Shown: piece after piece, positions 25,126-36,949 of the stretch
Numbering within the stretch: the stretch's first letter is position 1
Layout of the letters: every line of letters begins with the position of its first letter
Origin: Mycogone perniciosa
Lineage: Eukaryota; Ascomycota; Sordariomycetes; Hypocreales; Hypocreaceae
Direction: 5' to 3'
Length of the DNA stretch: 64,000 nt
NCBI GenBank assembly: GCA_025331125.1
Contig: JAOALB010000058.1
Location: 186,001 to 250,000 of the forward strand
The notes under the pieces: model-generated
Database searches by the model: none
What the model saw: the letters and a program-made list of their open reading frames with translations, nothing else
What the model was told of the DNA's origin: nothing
Made by a program: the position numbers and the translations under genes

Positions 25126-27576
25126 CTAAGCCGCCACTGGCCCGTCTATCCATTCGCTCTTCCGCTTCCGTGGCCCGGCTCCGTTCTCACCCTCATCGGC
25201 TCCGTTTACCGCCTGTCCATTCTGTCCGTTTTCTCCGCAGCCGCCCCTGAATTTCCCAAGTAATCTTGGGAGTCCGGGAATCCCAAGGCCGGCAAAGCCG
25301 CATCCTGCACTCTCCCGCTCGCCGATGGCCAAAACGGCCCCGATGAGGTCGTGGGTAATGGTATCATCCACAACGCTGTCGTGATTGTAGTTTGGATGCG
25401 CGTCGACAAAGTTGCGTATCCACCGCGCTGCTGTGTCGAGTTCGCCGCTCGCCCGCTTGCTAATAAGTGAAAGATATGTGGCCAACTCGCATCGTGTTTG
25501 CACGTCCACGTTGACGCTGTCGAGGTAGCTCTCCACAATAGGAACCAGTCCCGGGAAATCCCCAGATGGTGAGCCGTTGATAATTTCGTCAATCGTCATC
25601 TCCTCGTACTCCTCATCCACAGGGATGCCAGGAGAACCTGGTCGACTAGGCATTGCCGAACCTGGCCGGCTGTCATCTCCAAAGACAGTGTTTGCTCGTG
25701 ATGGCCGGCTTGGGAATGGGTTCTTGCGGAAGTAAAACCTCTCCTTGAGAACGGCATCCATGGCGTGAGCCCGTTCCATGTTCTCGTCCACCTTTTTGAT
25801 AGGAATATAGAAATTAAGGTCAAAAGAGAGGATAGCTCGTGTCACTAAGACCATAAATACGGAGAAAGCAGCATTCTCAAAGTCAGTGACCTGAATCTCC
25901 ATCGACCGGAACTCAACTCTCCATCCAATATTATTGTCCGCTGGCGGAGGCTTGAAGCGCATATGTTGCCAATTAGTAGATTGGATGTTCTCAAAATGAT
26001 CCGTTTTCTTCAAGTCCAGATCCTGTAGGTCTTCCTCAAAAATGACAATAGGATCTCGGATGAAGAGGTGTGCAAAGTGAGTTGCAAGCCGGTCATCCAT
26101 CCCGCCCTCGATGAGCTTGGCCTTGATTTCGGGGTCAATAACCAAGTCAGGATCGAGATACTCTTCCCGCAGTCGAGGATTCGTGGAGATATATGTAGAA
26201 TTTGAGGCATACCGTGACTTGGGTATTCGCCAGCGGTCATTCTTTAGGGGCTGTTCAAGCTCAGCATGATGCATTTAGAACACAGGTTTTTGTATGAGCA
26301 AAATTCTTACCTCCTCACCAAGTTCTTCGCGAGTTCTGCAGTCGACCGCGCGACTAATCTGATTCCACCGTACATCTGTACCAGCAAGGAATCCCTTGTA
26401 GATGGGGGTGGCAGCTGTTAAAGCCAACATGATTGGCCCTAATGGACTCAGCTGATCATACAACTCTCTTCCCTCGGTGATGTTCTTGGCCTGGAATGTG
26501 ATCTGAAGACAACAGCTCCCCATGCCGAAAGCCATGGCATCCATGTGAATATAGTTGTCCGGTGCGGCTCCGTTTCGCACATCATCGTCCTCTGGCCAGT
26601 TATGTAAGTCATAGTTGACTGTCGGGTCCTTCCACGGATTCGAGGTATTTTTGTCATGGAAGATGGGCACATTGACCTGCACCTTGCGCCCACGTCGCCA
26701 CCGGATGTTGGCCGCCAGGGTAGGGAATCGGATATGAGGGTTGGCGATTTCATCCGGGACGAACTGCGATCGTAATTTGGGGCCGGAGGGAGGGTAGAAC
26801 GGGTAAGTAAACTGGCCAGGAACGCCAATCTGTGGAAATGTTGTCAAGGTAATGGGGTACTCAGTCGCCAGCATATGCTCTTTGGCAATCTTTCTCCGGA
26901 GTTTCATGTCGGGCTCGACGCCCAGGAGCTCTCTGAATCCAATGCCCCATGGCTTCCCAGGAGTTGCCTCCAACATGAACCGACCAAACTCCGGATGAAA
27001 GACTGGTAGTGTGATCGGGTTCAACCTGGCCCTCCATTCAGTAATTTGCACAGCGTCTCTGAAACGAAGAGTCACCTACTTTGCCTTCTTGGATGGGTTT
27101 ATATCATTCTGCAGCGCAGGGACGCAACCCGCCTCAGCAAGCTCCTTGTCGGCAGCAAGAGCATTCAGAATCTCGGCTTGCCGCAGACACAAGAGCACTT
27201 TTTGCTCATCCTTGGAGTATGTCACGACGAGGTACTCGACCTGGAGGAAATATTAGCATGCCAAAAGGGGACTATGGCGTGCGAACGGGGGCTGGTGACC
27301 TCATCCCCCCATAGCATAGCATCCCGCTCTTTGCCTTTGGCTTTGTTCCAGATCTCTAATAATTGCTGCAGACACGTCCATCGTCAGTCTCCTTTGTCCC
27401 CAGTTTGGAAAAGCCGAGGCTCGCAGTGACAAACCTTGATACCCCATTCTCTCACTTGATTCGCACGCGGCTTGGCCTCTGGCCACTCCAGGGCCGTTCC
27501 TAGTGCTCTTATTCATTTATATTAGTCAATCAGCGATTGCGAAATGTTCACGGGATGTAGCGTACAAAAGACCCAT
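25126..27576 (-). CDS. gcsA: Glutamate-cysteine ligase (gamma-glutamylcysteine synthetase)
   Basis: First, rate-limiting step of glutathione synthesis in the cytosol: ATP-dependent joining of glutamate to cysteine. Six exons in transcript order: 27576-27566, 27507-27435, 27365-27300, 27240-27080, 27025-26311 and 26250-25126, total 716 residues, the normal eukaryotic length. The first coding exon is only 11 nt, splitting MGLLALGTALEW; without it no Met fits. Family signatures: WGDEVEY near residues 47-53, MLEATPGKPWGIG (121-133), IRWRRGRKVQVNVPIFHDKN, and the catalytic segment MDAMAFGMGSCCLQITFQA (265-283). The middle region RWRIPKSRY and the C-terminal helical region (ATYLSLISKRASGELDTAARW) are also typical. 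The last ~60 residues are Gly/Glu-rich and lineage-specific. All introns are 50-75 nt with GT-AG ends. The gene is convergent with nsdD; I believe the two are also near neighbours in A. nidulans, which should be checked. Confidence 0.97.
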
Positions 27577-27800
27577 TGAGTTGAAGGCTGCGAGGAAGAT
27601 TTGCGCTTCTCAGTGGGTTGCTAGATATGAGATGTGAGAGGCGATTGAGGCGTTGAGCCCATACGGCGGCCACTTCGGATCCAAATTGTTGATCTGTCGA
27701 GAATTGGGGTTTGTAATCAAGGTGCTAGCCCGCTGTTTAAAACCGATCCCTTATGAAGGGATTTGTCAGGGGGGATCGAGACTCCGATGAAAGGCCAGGA

Positions 27801-27820
27801 TTTTTTTCTTAAGAAAAAAA
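27801..27820. repeat. Perfect 20 bp palindrome
   Basis: TTTTTTTCTTAAGAAAAAAA reads identically on both strands. It lies about 225 bases upstream of the ligase start codon and may influence nucleosome positioning; no known factor site is recognised. Confidence 0.85.
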
Positions 27821-28608
27821 GTCGTGAGGAATTCACAGCCCCACCTAGGCAACGGATGACAATTCCTGTTTTGCTGTACAGAATATGTGAGAGCAGCGAT
27901 GACTCCCCCGACCCAAAGCCTTTTAGTAGCTGGTCGTATAAAAAATAGAAGAGGCTCGATTGGATCCGCAGATCTGAAAAATGCGGGAGGAGTTGGATCC
28001 CTCGATGGGTCGGTCACCGAGGAGAAGGGAAAAAATACTACTATGTTATTAATATCTCATCGGGATGTAACAACCAAAAAAGGTGGAGCCTCGTTCCTAG
28101 CATACTTGAATAGGAAAATGGATAGTAACTGCTTAGAAATCCATCGCTTCCTCGCCCTGGATTCGGCCTGTCGGGGTTTCGGGCTAAAAAAATAGCAGGA
28201 TTTGATAATACTTATGCTCTGGGCTTAGCAGATAGTATGTGTGTGATTAATAACCGGTCGAAAGCTTTTCTGTCGCCCTCAAAAGGTGAAGCGGAGATGG
28301 GGAGCTGATATGGACGAACATCGAGGCTCTGGAACTCGAGTTGTTGCTGAAATGGCAGCATGAGAAGAGTGTATTGCGTGATATCCTGCCATTCAGCTCT
28401 GCATAAATGTATTTTTTTTTGCTTAAAACGGACCGTCGTAGCGTAGTTCAGTCACCTGCGATCGCTTCTCGCCTTGAATTGAGAGTTCACTAAGGGCATC
28501 CATCCCATCTTAAACCCCCACGTTGAAGGAGCATGTGCGTAGACAGATTAGCCGACCATGGCTTGTCATTATTCTCAGACAAAGGATGCATGATCCAGGA
28601 CCACAATA

Positions 28609-28630
28609 ATATATATATATATATATATAT
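28609..28630. repeat. AT microsatellite
   Basis: Eleven uninterrupted AT units. Confidence 0.95.
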
Positions 28631-30887
28631 TTAGATAAACAAATGACAACCATATTAGTATTCTCATCTTATGTCCATTTACGTCGGGGCTTTTAGGCAA
28701 TGCTATGCCTTGCAGCTCATTCATTGCAGACGTCTCACCGGCTACACCGAGATGTCCGTCCGTCTGCCCCGCCGGTCAATTCCGCCTATGTACGGAGTAT
28801 TGACGTCTTTTCCAGCATTGACCAGCCAACCTCGGCTACAAGAAGCAAGGGCTCTTCGGGATGAGGTGATTATCAGATATTGCGACTACTATCTCTATCA
28901 AAACTCGCCTGGGGCTCTCATTGAGAGCTTGCGGGTAATGGTGGGGGCCACTCACGGGCATATGACACGCTATCTAGCGAACCATGGATACGGAGCACGG
29001 AGTACGTACAGAATTCGTATATGTACTTCGTACGAGTACGGACATAAATGCATGTGGTGGTTCCAACGGCTGTCAAGTTATCGCTGTGTAGCAATGGCTG
29101 GCACTTCCTACACAGTCCAACTTTGGCGAGGCCAATAGAGACGTTGGATCTTGTCGCGTGTTGAAGGGTCCGGGAAACCATTGTCCCCGCTGACTGGTGT
29201 ATGCATATAAATGAAGAGACCTGTACAAGAAAGAACTGTTGGTTCGTGTGGGCTGCCAAGCTGCTGAGCATCGTATACATACGACGATGTAGAATTGAGC
29301 TTCCAATGCGACATGACGATGTCACAAGCCTTTCTAATCCAACGGAAGAAAAGGTCCAACCGTTCAGGAGCTTGAAGGATTGCAGCACATGTGGCGTGGA
29401 GGGAGTAGATGGGATGAAAGGAAGGGAAGTTTGAAAGTCTATCCAGCCATGTGCGCAATCTAGACAAGACGGAGCATCACCACAGATACCTTTACTACAT
29501 ACGAAGTACGAAGTACTCCGTACAGGCTCAACTGCCGGCATAAAGTAGGTGGTGTGAATTTGTATTTCGCGAGCGAGAGGACTTAACCATTCGGGGCCTG
29601 CGAATCCTTGTCGGACATGCATAGTGCGCCTTGATTCAAGCACAAGGTGAGAATGAGGGGTCAGAGATACGAAATGACTGGCTGCCGCGATGTTCTAGAA
29701 TTGCCATCTCCGAGAGGTGGTTGGCGGACTTGTTGGCTTCGTTCTCCGAGAATGCGGAGTTAGTTTGCGGTTTTGCAGGGGTTGCCGACTGGAATACGCG
29801 GGCATGCATTAATAACCACTTGCTGAGGCCTGGAGGAGATATCTTGAAACCGTTGTTTGACATACTAATCCCCGTTGTTTGGCAGCCGAACCGCGATGCT
29901 TCAAGAACCCGGTGACGTGTGTGCGCACCTTGATTACGTCACCGGCATGGACCGTGCAACAGCATCAGTCAAAGATGCAACTGGTGGGCAGAATGGGTGC
30001 AAATGCAGCAGCAGGCACATGTCAGCCAGATATTATTATCGAAATACATAGATAGATACTAGATAGATAGATAACACATGAATTTATCTAAATAAATCAA
30101 CAAATCATAGCCAAGACTCTAGTCGATTGCCGGTCCGAGAACCCTTGGAGAAACAGTTGTGTCATTGTCCACCATCGCGTTTCAGAAAGTCACGCAAGAT
30201 GAAAGGCCATTCATTAACAGTGCACCGTACAAAATACTCCCATCAGTTGTGCCTCAATGGATCAATTCGTTTCAGATCTCTCCAGTTATCGTACGATATA
30301 TACACTGTATTGTAGATTATGAATACTAGCAGTCATTGCTGTTGTTTCGCAATGATTGCTGATCCTGTGACTCCATCGCCCACCCCGCTAAAAACCACTA
30401 CAGTTCCATCTTTATAGCGGATAGGAGCTGTGCTGTGCCGTGCCATGGAAGGCTAAGACTCCAACGGACCTCCCACTAAACGGAAACTACCCGACCCAAG
30501 CCCAAGCCCAAGCCTCCTCGATAGATCACCTGCCCAGTCGCTCAGTCCCCCCTCGACTGGATAGTATACTATTATCCTTCAGCAAGAAAAGAAAAGTGTC
30601 GCCAGGGACCAGCTGCTTTCTTCTCCTTTTTCTTTTCCAAACCATCCAACGACCAGCCTTTCCATTCTCGTGGAATCGCTAAAGAGACGCCACTTGGCCG
30701 AGGAAAACCAGTCACGGGCCCCGCATTCTGCCCCCTCGCAGCACTCGTACATAGCAGCGAAGCAGCGAAAGAGATTCTGTGCCTGGGCACAGCACACACC
30801 TCACACACCACTCGGCCCTCTCCCAGCGAATTCGAACAACGAGCAGTCCGCCTCTGAACAATAGTAGCAGCGGTCCGAGCAGTAGCC

Positions 30888-31568
30888 ATGAATCCCCTCC
30901 AGAAGAACAAGATTGACATCAAGGTGAGTCGTCTGACTCCGGATCTATCTCTATCTCTGCTACCCCTCCTCCATAACTGGTTGGGGTAAAATGCTTCCTC
31001 TCCTCTACCCGATGTCTCCTCGCCCATCGATGCAATGGGCGGCAAATACGACAAAGACACCTCCTTCGAGTCCCATCTATGATCTATCCTGGTTCTAACC
31101 GTCCACCCGCAGTCGCTCTCCCCTGAGGAGCAACGCCTCTTCCGCCTCTACGGCAAACTCCCCTCCCGCTCCGACCACTTCGCCAAGCATCTCAAAGAGC
31201 GCAAATACTTCGACTCGGGCGATTATGCCATGTCCAAAGCCGGCAAAGGCGATAGTGTCGACACCGGTGCCGTAGGCTCCGAGCACCCTGTTCCCGAGAA
31301 CATCCCCCACCTCGCCGCCAACCCCGTCAACGGCAGCGGCATCCCCAAGCACGTCCACAGCTCTATCCCCGGTGTTCAGGCTGGTAGCCCCGTCAAGGAG
31401 AGCAGCTTCTTGAATCGGGAGACGAGCGCCGAGGGAGAGACGATCATTTCCGAGCGGAAGAAGGAGAGCGACGTGGTGGTGGGAAACGGGGAGGTTAGGC
31501 CTGCCGTCGCCGCGAGAGAGCCGGTCACTGTTGCTGCTGCTGCACAGGGCATGCCAGTTCGGCAATGA
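30888..31568 (+). CDS. igo1: Igo1/endosulfine-family PP2A inhibitor
   Basis: Two exons, 30888-30923 and 31113-31568, give 163 residues; the 189-nt intron after codon 12 is long for this window and starts with GTGAGT. The conserved core SLSPEEQRLFRLYGKLP ... HLKERKYFDSGDYAMSK contains FDSGDY (residues 45-50), the hallmark of the ENSA/ARPP-19/Igo family. Known for the family: Greatwall/Rim15 kinase phosphorylates the serine of this motif (Ser47 here), turning the protein into an inhibitor of PP2A-B55 and so linking nutrient state to quiescence entry and mitosis. The tail after about residue 65 is low-complexity and poorly conserved. The ATG is the only one giving the short conserved N-terminus through a good splice junction. 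Confidence 0.93.
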
Positions 31569-32177
31569 ATACCAGGAAAAGCTGCTGAAAATAATCAGAG
31601 AAAACAAAAGCATCACATGGTCAGGGAACGAACTACTACTACTACTACCTAGCTGAGAGGAGAGGCGGCTGTACGAAGATGTTGCTGTCTTTTCTTTATG
31701 TGGGATTTTTACGAAACTATAACTGAATGTTGGCGTTTTTTTCCTTTTATTTTTCTTTTTGGAACGGAGCAAGGACAAACAAATGGCATACTTGCGGGCG
31801 ATATGCGGAAACACCAAACCGAAATGGACGAAATCCACCTGTCGTATATGTGTGTTTTGTTTTACGAATTGAACTTTTTTCTTTTTTGAGAGAGAGAGAG
31901 ACATTCGCCTCATTTACTACGATTCACCCATGCTACATTTCATCACCAGGGAGAGGTGGTTGATTTCTTGTGATATTTGAGGGGGGGATAGCCATTGGGT
32001 CAGAGGGAACAATAACCACCACCACCACCACTCTCATTGGCTCCAATGGGGAGATTTATCCATGTATTTCCACCTGAAAGCTAGTGTACGCTTTCACCTG
32101 TGTGTATTCTTCAAGGGAAAAACACGCAGGGGCACAATTCAACTTCTTTTTTTATTGTTTATTGTTCTACTTGGCTC
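31569..32177. other. Intergenic region between convergent genes
   Basis: Contains the 3' UTRs of the endosulfine and MYG1 genes. It is T-rich with short simple repeats (ACT/TAC triplets near 31630, CCA triplets near 32018, GA repeats near 31890). No gene is seen. Confidence 0.7.
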
Positions 32178-33245
32178 TTATGCCAATGCCTTGACAGCCA
32201 TCTCCTTGGCTCCATCAAACGTCTTATTGCCACCAATGAAGCCCGCAGCATGGACAAACACGCACCCTGAGATACCCGCAATGCCATCCAGCTCCTCGTC
32301 TCTGTATCCTCGCCACGCCTCAGGCAGGGGCTTACGGCTGACAAACGAGCCGTCGGTCTCTGGCACACACTGTATCCTCCACTTGGCGCCGGGCTGGGTG
32401 CTCTCCGCATAGAGAACATACAGCACGGAGGGCTTGCCGTCCTCAAGCATGTACAAGTGGTCCTTCCAAGGCACCGACTGGCCCTCTATCACGAGCAGTC
32501 TGCCCTCGGAGTCGTGCTTTGTGCGCTCCTCAAAGGCCTTTTGGACAATGGACCTGGCGGGCCACCACGAGCCAACAAGGCCGTCGAGGTCTCGCTCAAA
32601 CTCCTCGCCGATGCGTTGGCTCGCGAGCTCGAAGAGCTTGTTCTCGGCCTCCTGAGCAGCCGCCGGGTTAGCAGGCTTAGGGTCGTTCCAGTTTGGGTTC
32701 AAGCGGCCGACCATGGCGCCGAGGCCAAAGCCGGACTGGCTGAAGCGCTTCTCAATGCCCGCCGCGGCGATGGCATCCGGGTCGTAGGCAGAGATGCCGT
32801 TGTCGTGAGCGTCAAGAGCCTCGACGAAGCGCTCATACAGCTTGTTGTACAGCAGGTCAACCTCGGGCGACTCCTCTGTAGCACCGTTACCCAGGCGCTG
32901 GGCGATGATGGCCTTGCCAAAGTGCATATAGACAAGCCCCGCGCTGGAGAGCTTGGTCGGCCGGCCAGGAAAGGTCGTAGCGAAGCCGCGCTGGTGGTGA
33001 TCGAAGCGATTAAGCTGGGCATCGTACTCGCCGCCGACGTCGACGACGGTATGGCACGTCTCGAGGATTTTGGGGTCGCGGCTGCGCACGAGGGCGGCGT
33101 CGCGGTAGGAGGGCAGCATGCGAAGCATGTGCACGGCTAAGGCCTCGTCGGCATGGAAGTGGCCGTTGTGGGTGCCGATGACGGTGGAGGCTTTGAGACG
33201 TTTGGGCGCGGATTCGGCCATGGTAGCGATGACACGGCGGAGCAT
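32178..33245 (-). CDS. myg1: MYG1 family exonuclease
   Basis: Single exon, 355 residues, typical for the family. Signatures: IGTHNGHFHADEALA (residues 23-37) with metal-binding His/Asp, VVDVGGEYD, the DHH-like RFDHHQRGF, SSAGLVYMHFGKAII, ALDAHDNGI and the C-terminal GCVFVHAAGFIGGNKTFDGA. MYG1 proteins belong to the DHH phosphoesterase-like superfamily; the animal and yeast members act as 3'-5' RNA exonucleases in nucleus and mitochondria. Two in-frame starts exist: Met1 (MLRRVIATM, a possible mitochondrial presequence) and Met9 (MAESAPKRLK, a nuclear-like start). Alternative use of the two would fit the reported dual location of the family but is inference here. Confidence 0.97.
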   Translation of the reverse strand: MLRRVIATMAESAPKRLKASTVIGTHNGHFHADEALAVHMLRMLPSYRDAALVRSRDPKILETCHTVVDVGGEYDAQLNRFDHHQRGFATTFPGRPTKLSSAGLVYMHFGKAIIAQRLGNGATEESPEVDLLYNKLYERFVEALDAHDNGISAYDPDAIAAAGIEKRFSQSGFGLGAMVGRLNPNWNDPKPANPAAAQEAENKLFELASQRIGEEFERDLDGLVGSWWPARSIVQKAFEERTKHDSEGRLLVIEGQSVPWKDHLYMLEDGKPSVLYVLYAESTQPGAKWRIQCVPETDGSFVSRKPLPEAWRGYRDEELDGIAGISGCVFVHAAGFIGGNKTFDGAKEMAVKALA

Positions 33246-34059
33246 GAATTGGGAGATTGTTTGCTTGGGTGGGATAGAAGGAGGAGTTGAAGCTCTATCG
33301 AAGTGATGGTGAAAAGTCGACGCTAACCAACCAATCAGAACCCCGCTATTACAGTCTTATCCTTATCATGCCCCCTATCGATAAAGGATGAAGTACGTAT
33401 CTCATACTTCGTACGAAGTAAACATTCAGGGGCTTCTACTTTTATCCTTGCTCCTGAATCGCCGGCGCTCCTAAGTCAGCCTCTGCAGCAGATGAATAGT
33501 CGGGTGTGTGACCTAATGGCGAAAACCGGCTTTTTTTTTTATGTTTCCTTTTTTTACTATGATATATTATGCTGTTGTCACGGAGCATCGTCAGATCAAG
33601 TCCGGGCACAACCATCAGTCGTAGGTCGATCAGCAACATAGGCAACTACTAGGATGAGTGGCAGACTCCTGGATGCACATAGTATGGTGGCCTTAAATGA
33701 AAAGTCTCAGGGGTGCCATTTCTGTTTCCCTTGTGCCTTAAACAGGGTCGGTGCGTACAGCTGAAGAGCCCGTGATGGCGCCATTAAGATCATACTTGTG
33801 TGCCGCTAACTCAAAGCTTACCCTACCTAATAGTATTAGTAGTAGTATTCCCTATTGACGAAGCAGAAACATTGGTGATTAAATCATCTTATACGAAGAT
33901 CGTTGTCTTGATCGCCAACCAGTAACTTCTAGGTATTTAGATGACTGCTCGCTGTCTTCAAATCATAACCTCGTTCAATTCACATCCTTCCTCTCCTCCT
34001 TGTACAATAACAACTCACTTCTCATGATAGTAACCTACTCTGTTTGTTGAATCATTACT
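33246..34059. other. Intergenic region, divergent promoters
   Basis: Lies between the start of MYG1 (-) and the start of the glutaminase-like gene (+), so it should hold both promoters. It includes a T-rich run near 33530, an ACGAAGTA-type motif near 33408-33420 and TAGTAG triplets near 33830. No gene is seen. The switch from conserved to accessory content seems to begin here. Confidence 0.6.
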
Positions 34060-36570
34060 ATGGTGTCCATAACGTTTGCTATGGTGACTTTGCTCACTAT
34101 CCTAGGGCAGCAGGCATGGGCTGAGTCCAAGTTTATCCCTGCGAGACCCCCTGCGGTGCCACTTGCAGTGCGGTCCCCGTTTCTGAATGTCTGGCTCAAC
34201 GGCAGGACTGATGACGGGCCAAGTGGATATCTGCCTGGCCAATGGCCGCAATTTTGGACGTCCATCAAACCCAATGTTTACCGAGTCATAATGTCTTAAC
34301 AAACAGATGTACTGACACTAGGACCTCGAATCCAGTCAAGCTGTACAAGGTTGGCAGGGATACATCATGGTAGACGGGAAGTCATTCAACTGGATGGGGA
34401 ATGCTACAGATGGCCTCCAAAATGTGGATCAAGAATCGTTGGAGTATACGTCAACTAGGTCTACGTTCACCATGAACGTTGATGGCAAGGTCCAGATGAA
34501 AGTTAATTTCCTTCCTCCAGTGTACTATGATGATATGAAGAGGCAGTCAATCACGTCATCATATCTCGAAGTTTCCGTTAAGTCGCTCGATGGCCAAAGT
34601 CATAAGGTGCAACTCTACTGCGATGTGTCTGGAGGTACAGAGCCCCTCAACGAATGGCTTATAGGATATGATTGCTAACTTGAAGCTTCTAACAGAATGG
34701 GCATCAGGTAATAATGGCGCTATTATCCAGTGGGAGAGCAATAGTCGGGATGGCGTACGATATCACAAGTTTTTCCGAAAGGATCAGCAGGTCTTTCAAG
34801 ACGTAAATGAGATTGCTTCCTGGGGTGACTGGTACTGGGCAACTGGTGACCAGGTGGGTTGAGCATTTGATCCTTCTGATAGCATATGCTGATGTGCAAA
34901 CAGCCCGGTCTTAGCTTTCAGATGGGAGCGGACACAGTTGTGCGAGAACAGTTTCTCAATCAAGGGGGCCTGACTGGCGATATTGACGAGAAGTATCGTG
35001 CGATTAATGACCGAATGTGCGACAACTCCCCGCATGATATAACTGAAAAGAGAATGCTCACATAGCATAGGCCTACCTTTGCCCTCGCTCAGAATCTCAG
35101 TGATGTCGGAAACGGGTGGACCAGCACCGTTTTCACTATCGGCTATACACAGGAGGATGCTATCCACTTCCAAGGCAAAGAAAATCAACCCCTCTCTATC
35201 CCCTCCCTCTGGAAGGAGTGGTTCCGCGAGGACGAGCTGGTGACGTTCTTCTATAACGACTATGACTTCGCTACCCAGCACTCAAACCGACTCGATGCTC
35301 GTATCGCGGATGAATCAAGGGAGGCCGCCGGCGATAAGTACCTTACTATTACGAGTCTCGCCATTCGCCAAGTCTTCGGTGCCATCGTAGTCACCGGTAG
35401 CCAGGAGCAGACCTTGGTATTCATCAAGGAAATCAGCTCTAACAGTGACGTCCAGACGGTCGACATGATATTTCCGGTCCTCCCAATCCTGCTTTACCTC
35501 AACCCTGAACTTATCCGCTACGCCCTTGACCCACTCCTTGAAAATGGTCGCGCTCACTACCCCAATAATTACGCCCAGGTGAGCTCTGAACATTCAAATT
35601 CTCCAAGTGTTATAGCTAAACTCGACTGATAGTACGATTTGGGCCGATATCCTGTGGCTCTGGGTCATCCTAAAGGCGACGATGAGCCCATGCCGCTAGA
35701 AACATGTGGAAGTATGATTATTATGATGCTAGCTTATGCGCAGAAAAAAGGGGATAGTGAATACCTCACTAATAATTGGGATTTACTGGAAAAGTGGGCC
35801 GGATATCTGATCCAATATGCGAAGATCCCTTCAAATCAGCTTTCTACTGAAGATTTCGCTGGCCATCTCAGGTATGTCAAAGCTCTAAAGTGCTGGGTGC
35901 TGATGTGAAAGGAGCTGATAATAGGGATGGAACAGCAACCAAACCAACCTCGCAATTAAGGGCATAATAGCTCTAGAGGCTATGTCTAGCGTCGCCGATA
36001 TGACTGGTCACCAAGACCAGCAGGATAATTACACAGCAATTGCGAGAGAATATCTCGGCTTTTGGGCCTAGCATGGCATCGATTCAAATGCTGACCCCAG
36101 GCACAGCATGTTGCAATATGATAGCCCCGACACATATGGTACGTCCGCTCAGAAAGTGCTTGGTGGAGAGGATGTGATGGTGTGTTATTCTCTTACTAAA
36201 CATGTCGCTCGTAGGCCTGCTATACAACATCTACTCCGACAAGCTTCTCGGTCTTAACTTTATCCCCCAGTCCATCTTCGATATGCAGAGCGACTTTTGC
36301 CTAACGGTTCAAAAGCAGTTCGGTGTTGTACTTGACACACGCGGCACGCTTACGAAGCTCGACTGGGAGATGTTTGCCGCAGCCGTAGCAAAGAGAGAAA
36401 CGAGAGATATGTTTATCGACAAGATCGCTGACTGGATCAACCGGACTTCCACGTGGGGCGCCTTCACCGACCTGTATGATGCCGAGACTGGTGGGTATCC
36501 AAGAGGCCTTGAGTTCACGGCGAGACCCGTTCAAGGTGCTGTTTTTTCCCTCCTTGCCCTTAACCGTTAG
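34060..36570 (+). pseudogene. gtaA: GtaA-type secreted glutaminase gene with one in-frame stop
   Basis: Eight exons (34060-34259, 34336-34634, 34696-34853, 34904-35016, 35071-35578, 35633-35871, 35936-36138, 36215-36570) join in one frame of 691 codons, the usual length of fungal glutaminase A (DUF4964/DUF5127/DUF4965/DUF1793 architecture). The N-terminus is a signal peptide (MVSITFAMVTLLTILGQQAWA); then come RPPAVPLAVRSPFLNVWL, GQWPQFWT, SFFYNDYD-like TFFYNDYDFA, YLTITSLAIRQVFG, and the closing YPRGLEFTARPVQGAVFSLL. The family releases glutamate from extracellular glutamine. The only lesion is TAG at 36069-36071 (codon 551, between GFWA and HGIDSNADP), which would remove the last 140 residues; all splice sites and downstream residues remain good. 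So it is a very young pseudogene, a strain-specific null, or a base error. Confidence 0.87.
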
Positions 36571-36949
36571 AGGCGGCTGTCGCTCGTAGTGGAATCTCGG
36601 GATTCCCCACATGGCTTTGTGAAGCCCATGTGTCCTTGGATTCAAGATGGCCTTTATCGGGGTACGGAAGCTAAGGAAAGGGATCGTCAACAGGCTCTCC
36701 GACTACAATCTCAGAAATGGCCATCACTGGCCATTATATATTGGGAACTTTAATTATTGTATCAGAGCATTATACTCAACAAACACCCGCTGGATAAGGG
36801 TTATATACTAATAGGGGCTATCTATAGCAATAAGAGTCATCGGTAGTAATTGGAGTTATCCATAGCAACGGGAGAAATCGGTGGTAATTGGAGTTAGCTA
36901 CTTCGTATACCAAGTTAATTTACTTTTCCCTTTGACCGCCCCAAGGATG
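36571..36949. other. Short intergenic stretch
   Basis: The 3' flank of the glutaminase-like gene followed by AT-rich sequence containing a 38 bp tandem repeat. No gene is seen. Confidence 0.6.
36819..36896. repeat. Two imperfect copies of a 38 bp tandem repeat
   Basis: TATCTATAGCAA at 36819 recurs as TATCCATAGCAA at 36857, and CGGTAGTAATTGGAGTTA at 36841 recurs as CGGTGGTAATTGGAGTTA at 36879; both pairs are offset by 38 bases. Confidence 0.8.

Larger units (their letters stand above)
27577..30887. other. 3.3 kb divergent intergenic region
   Basis: This lies between the divergently transcribed glutamate-cysteine ligase and endosulfine genes and should contain both promoters. No convincing gene: the longest frames carry stretches translated from TAC/GTA repeats and show no domain. 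It holds a T7/A7 palindrome, an AT microsatellite, GATA repeats near 30049-30072, and motif copies near 28790, 29000, 29030 and 29505. A CT-rich tract at about 30610-30660 is a candidate start region for the endosulfine gene. Confidence 0.65.

Noticed and set aside
28918..29643. 241-codon minus-strand open frame between the ligase and endosulfine genes
   Set aside because: No domain, includes repeat-derived Tyr/Lys runs, and overlaps other equally long random frames.
32457..33140. 227-codon plus-strand frame opposite MYG1
   Set aside because: Shadow of the strongly codon-biased MYG1 coding strand.
34990..35080. Apparent stop at 35059-35061 in the glutaminase-like gene taken as a second lesion
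   Set aside because: It lies inside a 54-nt intron (35017-35070) whose removal restores the family sequence, so it is not a lesion.
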